Origin: Bacteriovoracaceae bacterium
GTDB taxonomy: Bacteria; Bdellovibrionota; Bacteriovoracia; Bacteriovoracales; Bacteriovoracaceae
Direction: 5' to 3'
NCBI GenBank assembly: GCA_947451425.1
Contig: CANGAC010000010.1
Coordinates: 1-34,872, forward strand
DNA length: 34,872 bases
Below are positions 21,532-29,036 of the stretch, piece after piece (within the stretch, counting starts at the first letter, position 1; each line of letters opens with the position of its first letter). The notes below the pieces were generated by a model. That model did no database searches, was not told the origin of the DNA, and saw nothing but the letters and a program-made list of their open reading frames with translations. A program made the translations under genes and the position numbers.

Positions 21532-22530
21532 CTAGATTAGCTCTATATCTGCTACTAAAGAGCCGTTCTTTTTGAGGGCCTGGAAGATCGAAATCAGGTC
21601 TTCCGGAGAGGTGCCGAGGGCATTGAGGGCCTTAACTAAGTCATTGATTGTCGTGGATTGTTCCACCACCTGGATGGATCTGCTGGCCGAGCCTTCTGAT
21701 CCGCCTTTCACTTCAAGCACCATGTCGCGGTGACTGACGGCCGATTTCTTGAGCACAATGTCCCCACCGGCAACCAGGGTTCCGGTTCTTTCATTGATCA
21801 CAATCCGGGCGTAAGTGTCGGCCACGACCCGGTAGTTTTCTACATTAGCGAGAAGCTCAACTACTTTTCTTTCATAATACTGAGGGATGATCAGGTCTAT
21901 GGTTGTGGCATCAGATGCTGTTGCGTATTTCCCACCGAGTTCCTGATTAATCGTTCTTTCCACACGAGCGGCCGTTGTGAAGTCCGGAGAATTCAGCGCC
22001 ATGCGGATCGCTTTTTTATCATTGAACCCAAGCTCGAGCTCTTTTTCGATGGTTCCGCCTGAAGGGATGAGGGCGGTCGTTGCCATTTTCTTACCCTTAT
22101 CGAGACCACCAATGGAAAGTGCTCCGTTTGCCACAGCGTAGACTTGTCCGTCACCACCTTTCAGTGGAGTCACGAGAAGTGTTCCGCCCGCGAGAGAGGA
22201 AGCATCTCCGATAGAAGATACCGTCACGTCGAGGGCCTGGCCCGTTCTTCCGAAGGCAGGAAGTTTCGCTGTGACGATGACTGCAGCGACGTTTTTCGAT
22301 GTGACTTCTTTCTGGGGATTAAGACCAAGAGTCTGGAACATTTTTTTCAGGGATGTATTGGTGATTTCTCCACCACCGTCCCCTGTACCGTTGAGACCGA
22401 TCACCAGACCGTAACCGATCAGGGGATTTTCTCTCACACCTTTGATCGTCACGAGATCTTTGATCCGGCTCTGGTTGGCCAGAGCGGGGAGTGAAAGGGC
22501 GCAAAGAATAAGGGGCAGGAGTTTGTACAT
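21532..22530 (-). CDS. flgI: Flagellar P-ring protein FlgI
   Basis: The protein has 332 residues. The signal peptide is YKLLPLILCALSLPALA with cleavage near residue 18. The mature protein opens SRIKDLVTIKGVRENPLIGYGLVIGLNGTGD, the FlgI signature. LDVTVSSIGDASSLAGGTLLVTPLKGGDGQVYAVANG and ARIVINERTGTLVAGGDI are further conserved blocks, and the C-terminus (TTINDLVKALNALGTSPEDLISIFQALKKNGSL) is complete. It polymerises around the rod in the peptidoglycan layer, helped by FlgA. The start has an AGGAAGGG ribosome-binding site and lies one base after the flgH stop. It is the last gene of the flgF-flgG-flgA-flgH-flgI run. Confidence 0.96.
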   Translation of the reverse strand: MYKLLPLILCALSLPALANQSRIKDLVTIKGVRENPLIGYGLVIGLNGTGDGGGEITNTSLKKMFQTLGLNPQKEVTSKNVAAVIVTAKLPAFGRTGQALDVTVSSIGDASSLAGGTLLVTPLKGGDGQVYAVANGALSIGGLDKGKKMATTALIPSGGTIEKELELGFNDKKAIRMALNSPDFTTAARVERTINQELGGKYATASDATTIDLIIPQYYERKVVELLANVENYRVVADTYARIVINERTGTLVAGGDIVLKKSAVSHRDMVLEVKGGSEGSASRSIQVVEQSTTINDLVKALNALGTSPEDLISIFQALKKNGSLVADIELI

Positions 22531-22531
22531 T

Positions 22532-23305
22532 TTAGTTTTCCCTTCCTAGGATGAAGACCCTCGACTCGAGAAGACGGTCGGAGTTCACGTAATCATTTTC
22601 CATGATGTCCTTGCGCGACACAAGAGCCTGCACTTCAATGGCCCTTTTTTCCTTTTTAAAGATCACTTCCTTGCGACCTTTCAGGACTATGTAATCTTTA
22701 TTCAGTTCCTCGACCACGGTACCGGAGATTTTGTCGTAGACCTTCATGTCCATGTCATGGTCTTCGCCAGGGCGGGCGGCTGGAGCTGCGGGTTCCTTAC
22801 TGGCGGCTTTGTCGTCTTCTTTTTTGCCTTCTTTTTTCTTCACGGGTTTATCCGGGAAAGTGCGCTTGAGCTCTGCGGAAATCTGATTTCTGAGATTCTC
22901 AAGAACATTGATGATGACCATGTCACCTGTATGCTTGTCATTCTGGTAAGTGAACAGCGATGAAGAAGATCCCTGGTTGGCCCAGAGGCTTCCATCACCT
23001 TCATTGTCCTTGAAATCATCTGCCTGGTATCTTTGCGGGCGATAATCACGCTTAACAGGTGGACGAACAGATCCTGATGGGCCGCCGTCACTCAAAGAAA
23101 AAGTCGTGGGATTCTTAATCGGACGTTTGTCTTTTTCCGGCTGGAATCTGTCGCGCCAATAGGGAGCATTAGGATCAGGTCGTTTCTGACGAGGTCCTTC
23201 ACCGCGGGCCATTTTTTCTTCACGGTCCATCTGTTTATGAACTGAGTTCACGTAGTTTGCGCACGAAGTGAAGAGAAGAAGGATAAAAAGAATAACGTGG
23301 TTCAT
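22532..23305 (-). CDS. flgH: Flagellar L-ring lipoprotein FlgH (divergent)
   Basis: The 257-residue precursor has a lipoprotein signal (NHVILFILLLFTSC, lipid Cys15). GSLWANQGSSSSLFTYQNDKHTGDMVIINVLEN (105-137) is the FlgH block around SLW and GD. The last third contains AIEVQALVSRKDIMENDYVNSDRLLESRVFILG, which matches the V-x-x-DI-x-x-x-N-x-V region. Two features are unusual: a long polar N-terminal extension (about 20-100), and a Lys/Glu/Ala/Pro-rich low-complexity segment (about 152-185) where other FlgH proteins have ordered beta structure. It assembles the outer-membrane ring around the rod. It overlaps flgA by four bases. Confidence 0.88.
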   Translation of the reverse strand: MNHVILFILLLFTSCANYVNSVHKQMDREEKMARGEGPRQKRPDPNAPYWRDRFQPEKDKRPIKNPTTFSLSDGGPSGSVRPPVKRDYRPQRYQADDFKDNEGDGSLWANQGSSSSLFTYQNDKHTGDMVIINVLENLRNQISAELKRTFPDKPVKKKEGKKEDDKAASKEPAAPAARPGEDHDMDMKVYDKISGTVVEELNKDYIVLKGRKEVIFKKEKRAIEVQALVSRKDIMENDYVNSDRLLESRVFILGREN

Positions 23306-24171
23306 AGTTCTACAAGCACTTTGTTATTATCGATGACTCTGCCCTGGTACTTTTTATTTTTTTGCTGGTGATAGACTTCAACCGTGTCACCGAAAGCACC
23401 GTTTCCACGGCTGATCCCGGATGTCTTGATACGAACCATTTCATTCTCAAGGATCACTTCAGTCTTAAGTCCAGCTTTCACAATGTTGATGGCGTTAAGA
23501 TCAGAAATCCGGAGAAGCTCTCCCGACTTGAGGGGCTTGTTGGTTTTGTAGTATTTGAGGTTCTGAACATCCGAAATAAAATCCGCGTGCGGAACTGCCT
23601 CAGTAAACTCTTCTTTGATGTCATAGACCGTGATGTCGGCAAAGGAATTCAGCGGACGAGTGAGGCGGAAAGCGCGAACCATTTTTCCGAAGTCCGCGAC
23701 AGAAATAAAATCGCGGCGTGTTCCATCGAATCCATTGATTGTGACGTTGATCGGTTGCTTTGATCCCCAGAGACAGGCCGAGCAATAAACCATCAGCTGA
23801 TCTCCCGGAGCAAGAGCGAGAAAATTGGAAGAGTTCACAGTGTAGGTTGTTTTCACCTGAACGCCGGCAGGAATCGGAAGCTGGTCACGGATAAATGATT
23901 TGAGATTCTGAATCTGAACAGAGTGCTGATCAATCTGAACGGTGTGACCTTTGGCATTCATCATCTCTGTCAGTTGCGAGGAAGAGATTCTTCCTTCAAC
24001 TCCAGTGAGCGTGCGGTGAAGATCGCGGACCGCTTCTTCAGAGCAATTGGCGGTATTGATCGGACTTTGCCCCGTAATATCATCACCAAGGATGACAAGA
24101 CGGTGAGGCATGTTGATGTCACACGCAAAGGCAGTAGAAACAAAACAGAGCAAAAGAAAAAATAGTTTCAT
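23302..24171 (-). CDS. flgA: Flagellar P-ring chaperone FlgA
   Basis: The 289-residue precursor has an N-terminal signal sequence (KLFFLLLCFVSTAFA). The C-terminal ~130 residues form the SAF-type domain of FlgA. PLKSGELLRISDLNAINIVKAGLKTEVILENEMVRIKTSGISRGNGAFGDTVEVYHQQKNKKYQGRVIDNNKVLVEL has the conserved pattern with a final GRV-x-x-N-x-V. The N-terminal half is species-specific, with several Cys that may form disulfides in the periplasm. FlgA keeps FlgI in an assembly-ready state. The ATG at 24171 follows the flgG TAG by three bases, and the stop codon forms part of the AGGTAGGAA ribosome-binding site. Confidence 0.88.
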   Translation of the reverse strand: MKLFFLLLCFVSTAFACDINMPHRLVILGDDITGQSPINTANCSEEAVRDLHRTLTGVEGRISSSQLTEMMNAKGHTVQIDQHSVQIQNLKSFIRDQLPIPAGVQVKTTYTVNSSNFLALAPGDQLMVYCSACLWGSKQPINVTINGFDGTRRDFISVADFGKMVRAFRLTRPLNSFADITVYDIKEEFTEAVPHADFISDVQNLKYYKTNKPLKSGELLRISDLNAINIVKAGLKTEVILENEMVRIKTSGISRGNGAFGDTVEVYHQQKNKKYQGRVIDNNKVLVEL

Positions 24172-24174
24172 TTC

Positions 24175-24960
24175 CTACCTGATGTTATTTACAGTCTGGA
24201 GCATCTGATCGGCGACGCCCATAACCTTAGAGTTCATTTCATAGGCACGCTGGGCCTTAATCAAATCTGTCATTTCATTCATCACGTTCACGTTGGAAGA
24301 TTCAATCGCTCCCTGCATGACGATTCCCGATCCGTTTTCACCCGGAGCATTCTGGATCGCCTGCCCAGAACCTACTGTGGCAGCGAGAATATTTCCGCCT
24401 TCCGAGCGAAGACCAACCGGGTTGACGAATGTAAATACCGGAATTTGTCCGAGTGCCATCGGCTCTACTGATTCACGGGTATAAGCTTCAACCTGGCCGT
24501 TTTCAGAAACACCAAGGCGAAGAATATTCGGAGGAACGACAATTCCCGGGAAGACGCGGTGACCTGCACGAGTCACGAGATTTCCCTGGGCATCGACGTT
24601 GAAACTTCCGTCACGTGTATATTTCAGGTCGCCATTTGGGCCGATGATGCCGAAGAAGCCTTCACCGTTTACCATCATGTCGTAAGGGTTATTAGTCATT
24701 TGCGGAGAACCCTGCGAATGAATTTTTCTGGTCGCAGAAACTTTCGCTCCGGAACCAACCTGATGACCGACGTTGTATTCGGTGTTGCCGGAAGATTTTC
24801 CGCCAGCTTCCTGGACAGTTTCATAAAGAAGATCATCAAATTCTGTACGTGCTTTCTTGAATCCCGTCGTATTCACGTTCGCGATGTTATTCGAGATTGT
24901 GTTTACGTTTGATTCCTGAGCGGCCATGCCGGTAGCGGATGTGTGAAGGGCCCTCATCAT
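24175..24960 (-). CDS. flgG: Flagellar distal rod protein FlgG
   Basis: The 261-residue protein is the standard FlgG length. It begins MMRALHTSATGMAAQESNVNTISNNIANVNTTGFKKARTEFDDLLYE, contains NPYDMMVNGEGFFGI and RDGSFNVDAQGNLVT, and ends EMTDLIKAQRAYEMNSKVMGVADQMLQTVNNIR, all strongly conserved. It forms the distal rod that crosses the P and L rings. An AAGGAG ribosome-binding site precedes it. It lies nine bases after flgF, its homologue. Confidence 0.97.
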   Translation of the reverse strand: MMRALHTSATGMAAQESNVNTISNNIANVNTTGFKKARTEFDDLLYETVQEAGGKSSGNTEYNVGHQVGSGAKVSATRKIHSQGSPQMTNNPYDMMVNGEGFFGIIGPNGDLKYTRDGSFNVDAQGNLVTRAGHRVFPGIVVPPNILRLGVSENGQVEAYTRESVEPMALGQIPVFTFVNPVGLRSEGGNILAATVGSGQAIQNAPGENGSGIVMQGAIESSNVNVMNEMTDLIKAQRAYEMNSKVMGVADQMLQTVNNIR

Positions 24961-24969
24961 AAGTACTCC

Positions 24970-25812
24970 TTAGAATTTCCCAATATCATTGGCAGCTTTG
25001 CCAGTGATACTGTCGTATGCGTTTATTGCTTTCTGTATGGATTCAAAATGGCGGTGAGCTTTGATGAGCTCAGACATTTCTTCGATCGCGTTTACGTTTG
25101 ATCCCTCAAGAAATCCCTGATGAACCAAAGTCCTGATGTCATTTCTCTTGATGTTGGCTTCATCCGGAGTGATGTAGAGGGAATTTCCTTCTTTCCGGAG
25201 GGCGTGCTTATCGACAAATTCCACGACAGAGAGTTTTGAAATGGGACCATCCTTGGTCATCACATCGCCTTCCCTGGTAATCGTGACTTTGGCATCAGTC
25301 GGAATTCTTACGACTCTTTCTTCTGGTTTTGGATAATTCGGGAGAGAGGCCGGATCGCGCGTTCCTTCCGGAGCACCAGCAACTGCGCTTAAAACTTTAA
25401 AGCCCTGGTCTGTCACCAGTTCACCTTCGCGATTGATGGAAAAATTCCCCTTTCTTGTGAAGCGAACTCCAGTCGGAGTGAGAACTTCCATGAAGCCCTC
25501 ACCCTGGAGACCTAAATCAAGAGGATTCGAAGTTGGCTGAAGCTGGCCCTGTTCAAAAATCGTATAACTTCCATCAACAGCGACCATGGAATTTTCCGCG
25601 CCCTGTGTGTGATAGAAATCTTCCGGAGCAAATTCCTTCCGGGGAATATCAATATCCTCTACACCTTTCGTAAGTGCAGTGAGGTGCTCTTTAAATACCA
25701 GCTGGTCTTTTTTGAAACCCACAGTGTTGGCGTTTGCCACGTTGTTGGCAATCGTTTCAACTTTTTGCTGTTGGGCCACCTGGCCGGAAAGCGAAACCCA
25801 GATATTACTCAA
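24970..25812 (-). CDS. flgF: Flagellar proximal rod protein FlgF
   Basis: This 280-residue protein has a TTG start at 25812 and an AAGGAG ribosome-binding site eight bases upstream. It begins SNIWVSLSGQVAQQQKVETIANNVANANTVGFKKDQLVFKE. It includes NPLDLGLQGEGFMEV and RKGNFSINREGELVTDQGFKVLS, and ends in EEMSELIKAHRHFESIQKAINAYDSITGKAANDIG. This is the FlgF variant of the rod/hook family and slightly longer than usual. It begins the flgF-flgG-flgA-flgH-flgI operon, opposite xseB. Its ribosome-binding site lies in the 3' arm of a GGA-loop hairpin (separate entry). Confidence 0.92.
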   Translation of the reverse strand: MSNIWVSLSGQVAQQQKVETIANNVANANTVGFKKDQLVFKEHLTALTKGVEDIDIPRKEFAPEDFYHTQGAENSMVAVDGSYTIFEQGQLQPTSNPLDLGLQGEGFMEVLTPTGVRFTRKGNFSINREGELVTDQGFKVLSAVAGAPEGTRDPASLPNYPKPEERVVRIPTDAKVTITREGDVMTKDGPISKLSVVEFVDKHALRKEGNSLYITPDEANIKRNDIRTLVHQGFLEGSNVNAIEEMSELIKAHRHFESIQKAINAYDSITGKAANDIGKF

Positions 25813-25820
25813 TTGATGAT

Positions 25821-25839
25821 CTCCTTCATCCTGATGGAG
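25821..25839 (-). promoter_or_regulatory. GGA-loop hairpin sequestering the flgF ribosome-binding site (possible CsrA site)
   Basis: On the minus strand CTCCATCAGGATGAAGGAG folds to a stem of seven pairs with one A-A mismatch and GGA as the loop. The 3' arm holds AAGGAG, the ribosome-binding site of the TTG at 25812. A second GGA is thus in the ribosome-binding site itself. This is the classic layout of CsrA-repressed leaders. Confidence 0.5.
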
Positions 25840-25969
25840 GGGGCGACAGAATCACCCGTAGGCAAATTTTAGCAACGCAGGTGACAGAAACCTAGCATGG
25901 GCAATTTCCACCACCTGACCTAAGGCCCTGATAACTTGTCGAAAAGGCCCTCGTGTGCAATGATCGGCA

Positions 25970-25985
25970 TGACAAATCAGTGTCA
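25970..25985. repeat. Inverted repeat between flgF and xseB (possible operator)
   Basis: TGACA (25970-25974), six bases, TGTCA (25981-25985): a short perfect palindrome 20 bases before the xseB start and within the region that must contain the flgF promoter. The bound factor is unknown. Confidence 0.3.
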
Positions 25986-26005
25986 AATGAACGACGGGAC
26001 GACAT

Positions 26006-26227
26006 ATGAGTGGGAAAAATGATTCACCTGACTTCGAAAGCTCGCTGAAAGAGCTCGAAAAAATTGTCCGAGAGCTTGAGTCGGGTGACGTGAATCTGGA
26101 CGATAGTTTGAAAAAATTTGAAAAGGGCATCGCTCTTTATAGAGAGTGTCGCCAGACACTGCAGACCGCCGAGAAAAAAATTAAAATCCTGAGCGATAGC
26201 CTCAAAGAAATGGATTACAAAGAGTAA
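26006..26227 (+). CDS. xseB: Exodeoxyribonuclease VII small subunit XseB
   Basis: The 73-residue protein has the complete XseB pattern. FESSLKELEKIVRELESGDVNLDDSLKKFEKGIALYRECRQTLQTAEKKIKIL is a two-helix coiled coil with the conserved LE..V..LE.G...L..S...F..G..L. It assembles as several copies on XseA to form the nuclease that degrades single-stranded DNA. xseA is not in the window. An ACGGGA purine stretch precedes the ATG. The next gene (penicillin-binding protein) begins 60 bases downstream on the same strand. Confidence 0.93.
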   Translation: MSGKNDSPDFESSLKELEKIVRELESGDVNLDDSLKKFEKGIALYRECRQTLQTAEKKIKILSDSLKEMDYKE

Positions 26228-26287
26228 CCTTTCATAAATCCGGAATTCCCTTAGAATAGACTTAAATTTTCAAACGAAGGATCGTCC

Positions 26288-28993
26288 TTGAAACGTCTGA
26301 TAAAGACACTTGCCGCTCTCGCGGTTCTTTTTCTATTGGGTGTGGGCACCGTCATCGGGATTTTCTTCTACATCTCCATGGATCTTCCGCAGATCAATTC
26401 CCTGAAAGATTATAATCCTCCGATGAACTCGCGCATTCTCTCCCGTGATGGGGAAGTGCTGCTCGATATCGGTGTCGAAACTCGCGATGTCGTTCCTTTT
26501 GATAAAATCCCAAAGAAAGTCGTGGATGCCTTCCTCGCGGCTGAGGACGATAATTTTTATCACCATCAGGGAATTGATTATCTCGGGATCGTTCGCGCCT
26601 TTGCAGTGAATATGAAAGAAGGTCGGCTTGTTCAGGGTGGTTCAACGATTACTCAGCAGGTTGCGAAATCATTTCTTCTTTCAAAAGAAAGAACGATCTC
26701 AAGAAAAGTAAAAGATCTTCTCCTCGCTCGGAAAATAGAGGAAAAATTCACGAAAGAGGAAATCCTCTTTCTCTATCTGAACCAGGTTTATTTGGGTGGC
26801 GGCTATTACGGTGTGAAAGCTGCGTTCAAAGGCTACTTTGATAAAGACCTCACCGAAGCAACTCCGGCGGAGTGTGCACTTGTGGCAGGTCTTCTCGTGG
26901 CTCCCGGCAAATATTCTCCCTACGTAAATCCTCATCAGGCTAAAATCCGTCAGCGCTACGTTCTGAAGCGTCTTTATGAGACAGGAAAAATCCCGAAAGA
27001 AGAATACGAGAAATCCATCACGGAAGATATCAAGATGCGGATTCGCCGCACGAATGAATTGAAAGGTGGACACTTCACAGACTGGGTTCGCCAGGAAGTC
27101 AGTAAGACTGTGGGCTCTGATGAGTTCCTTAACAATGGTTTCACTGTTCAGACGACTCTGGATTGGTCACTCCAGTCTAAAGCCGAAAAAGCTGTGAAAG
27201 AAAAAGTGAAAGAACTTGATAAGAGACAGGGCTACCAGGGTGCAGTGAAACACTTTGAAGCTGAAGAAGAAATTTCTCAGTTCATCGTTGAACAGAGAAA
27301 AAAAATCCTGAAAGAGCAGTCATCATTCTTTATGTTCAGTCCTGAAGGGAAGAACATTTTTGAGTTCCACGAAGACGACGATGCTCTTCAGAAGAATATT
27401 TCTTACTATGAGGCTGAACGCGAAAAACTCAATGAACGCTTCCGCGGATTAGTCGACATCGGAAATCTTCCAAAAGACCCGTTCCTGGAATTTCTCCAGA
27501 TTGGTAAAACCTATCCGGCGATTGTCCTGAACGTGGATGATAACAAACGCACTGTTCTCGTCAGTATCGGCGGAACAAGAGCGATCATTCCGGAAACTGG
27601 TTTCGACTGGGCCCACGAAAGAAAATTCAGCGAGAACCCTCTCTATTTTAATCCGGTGAAAACGCCTTCGAAAATACTTAAGCGCGGAGACCAGATTCTC
27701 GTTCAGATCGACGATAAGAGTGTTTCTCTTGATCAGATGATCGCCGCTGATTTTTTCAAGAAGTACAAAGACGCTACTTTGAAGTCACTTCTTAAGAAGC
27801 AGGTTTTCTTCAAAGGAAAACTCGACCAGGAACCTGAAGTGGAAGGGGCCCTCATTGCCCTTAACGCCAACAACGGTGAAATTATCACGCTCGTAGGAGG
27901 AGTGGATTTCCAGAAGTCCCAGTTTAATCGCGTGATCCAGTCTTCGCGCCAACCGGGTTCATCGTTCAAGCCTTTCATCTATGCTGCTGCTCTTGAGAAC
28001 GGTTACAAGCCCAATACAACTCTGATGGATTCACCACAGGCCCTCGGAGGCGTCGATAATTCACTCAGCTGGAAGCCAAGAAACTACGACGGTGAGTTCA
28101 TGGGTCCCATGACTTTCCGTCACGCTCTCGAAGTCAGCCGAAACATCCCGACAGTAAGGCTTGTTCAGGATCTTGGTGTGACTAAGATTCATAATTTTGT
28201 GGAAAGGTTTCATATTTACGCCGACATCCCGAAAGATATGAGTTTATCCCTCGGATCATTCGGCATCAGTCTGGCCGAACTCACGAAGGGCTATGCCATT
28301 TTCCCGAATGGTGGTCGTGCCATCCGCCTCGTTCACATTACGTCGATCAAAGACCGGAACGGGAAATCCTATCCACCACCAGCCGCAGACCAGGCCTGGA
28401 AAGCAGAGACTCCAAAACCTGAAGTCGCCGATGGTGCAACTCCGGAAGCAGCTCCATCCGGAAATCCATTCCTTTCTAATCTTGGTGGATCCCAGGTTTA
28501 TGATCCGAAACTCGCTTACATCATGACGAATCTTCTTCGCGGAGTAACGATTTACGGAACTGCTGCTGCTGCGGCCGTTCGTCTCGGAACAAATATTGGT
28601 GGAAAAACCGGAACGACCAATAATTACGTAGATGCTCTTTTTGTTGGTTTTACCAATAACATCGTCGCCGGTGCGTGGGCAGGTTTCGATGATAACCGTC
28701 CTCTGGGATACGGTGAAACCGGCGGAAAAAGTGCGCTTCCGATCTGGATCGAATACATGGAAAATGCCATTCCCAAATATGGTGCCCCCGAGTTTCGTGT
28801 TCCTGAAGGCATTACTCAGGTAATGATTAATAAAGAAACGGGTAAGGTTCTTCCGCCAGGTTCTGCTGCAGGCTTTATGGAAGCCTTCGTAGAGGGCTCA
28901 AATCCTGAATCCGGACCGGATTCATTTGACCAGAATGGTAACTCATCAGAAGCGACCGCCACCGAGGACGACGACTACTTTAAGAATCAATAA
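26288..28993 (+). CDS. mrcA: Class A penicillin-binding protein (PBP1A-type transglycosylase/transpeptidase)
   Basis: The protein has 901 residues. A TTG start has AAGGA six bases upstream. An N-terminal membrane anchor (LAALAVLFLLGVGTVIGIFFYIS) is followed by the GT51 glycosyltransferase domain, with catalytic Glu86 in AAEDDNFYHHQGID, GGSTITQQVAK, and KVKDLLLARKIEEKFTKEEILFLYLNQVYLGGGYYGV. An OB/linker region of about 250 residues follows. The transpeptidase has Ser558-x-x-Lys561 (QPGSSFKPF), SRN (in EVSRNIPT) and Lys773-Thr-Gly (GGKTGTTNNYVDALFVGFT). It polymerises and crosslinks peptidoglycan in the periplasm. The C-terminal ~50 residues are Ser/Glu/Asp-rich and disordered. The TonB-like gene follows 41 bases downstream. 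Confidence 0.95.
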   Translation: MKRLIKTLAALAVLFLLGVGTVIGIFFYISMDLPQINSLKDYNPPMNSRILSRDGEVLLDIGVETRDVVPFDKIPKKVVDAFLAAEDDNFYHHQGIDYLGIVRAFAVNMKEGRLVQGGSTITQQVAKSFLLSKERTISRKVKDLLLARKIEEKFTKEEILFLYLNQVYLGGGYYGVKAAFKGYFDKDLTEATPAECALVAGLLVAPGKYSPYVNPHQAKIRQRYVLKRLYETGKIPKEEYEKSITEDIKMRIRRTNELKGGHFTDWVRQEVSKTVGSDEFLNNGFTVQTTLDWSLQSKAEKAVKEKVKELDKRQGYQGAVKHFEAEEEISQFIVEQRKKILKEQSSFFMFSPEGKNIFEFHEDDDALQKNISYYEAEREKLNERFRGLVDIGNLPKDPFLEFLQIGKTYPAIVLNVDDNKRTVLVSIGGTRAIIPETGFDWAHERKFSENPLYFNPVKTPSKILKRGDQILVQIDDKSVSLDQMIAADFFKKYKDATLKSLLKKQVFFKGKLDQEPEVEGALIALNANNGEIITLVGGVDFQKSQFNRVIQSSRQPGSSFKPFIYAAALENGYKPNTTLMDSPQALGGVDNSLSWKPRNYDGEFMGPMTFRHALEVSRNIPTVRLVQDLGVTKIHNFVERFHIYADIPKDMSLSLGSFGISLAELTKGYAIFPNGGRAIRLVHITSIKDRNGKSYPPPAADQAWKAETPKPEVADGATPEAAPSGNPFLSNLGGSQVYDPKLAYIMTNLLRGVTIYGTAAAAAVRLGTNIGGKTGTTNNYVDALFVGFTNNIVAGAWAGFDDNRPLGYGETGGKSALPIWIEYMENAIPKYGAPEFRVPEGITQVMINKETGKVLPPGSAAGFMEAFVEGSNPESGPDSFDQNGNSSEATATEDDDYFKNQ

Positions 28994-29012
28994 GAATTTT
29001 TGCAAAATGCCG

Positions 29013-29036
29013 ATAGGACTTCTGTGGAGGTCCTAT
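29013..29036 (+). promoter_or_regulatory. Hairpin around the ribosome-binding site of the TonB-like gene
   Basis: ATAGGAC (29013-29019) pairs perfectly with GTCCTAT (29030-29036). The 10-base loop contains GTGGAG, and the ATG (29035) overlaps the 3' arm, so the start codon can be occluded. GCCGATAG (29009-29016) just before it resembles a sigma-28 -10 element, but no good -35 is found at the right distance. Confidence 0.4.

Noticed and set aside
25922-25951. Direct repeat AAGGCCCT upstream of xseB
   Set aside because: Only two eight-base copies, not symmetrical, and without a link to a promoter.
25852-26130. 92-codon minus-strand frame opposite xseB
   Set aside because: It lies antisense to the clear XseB protein and has no recognisable sequence or ribosome-binding site.
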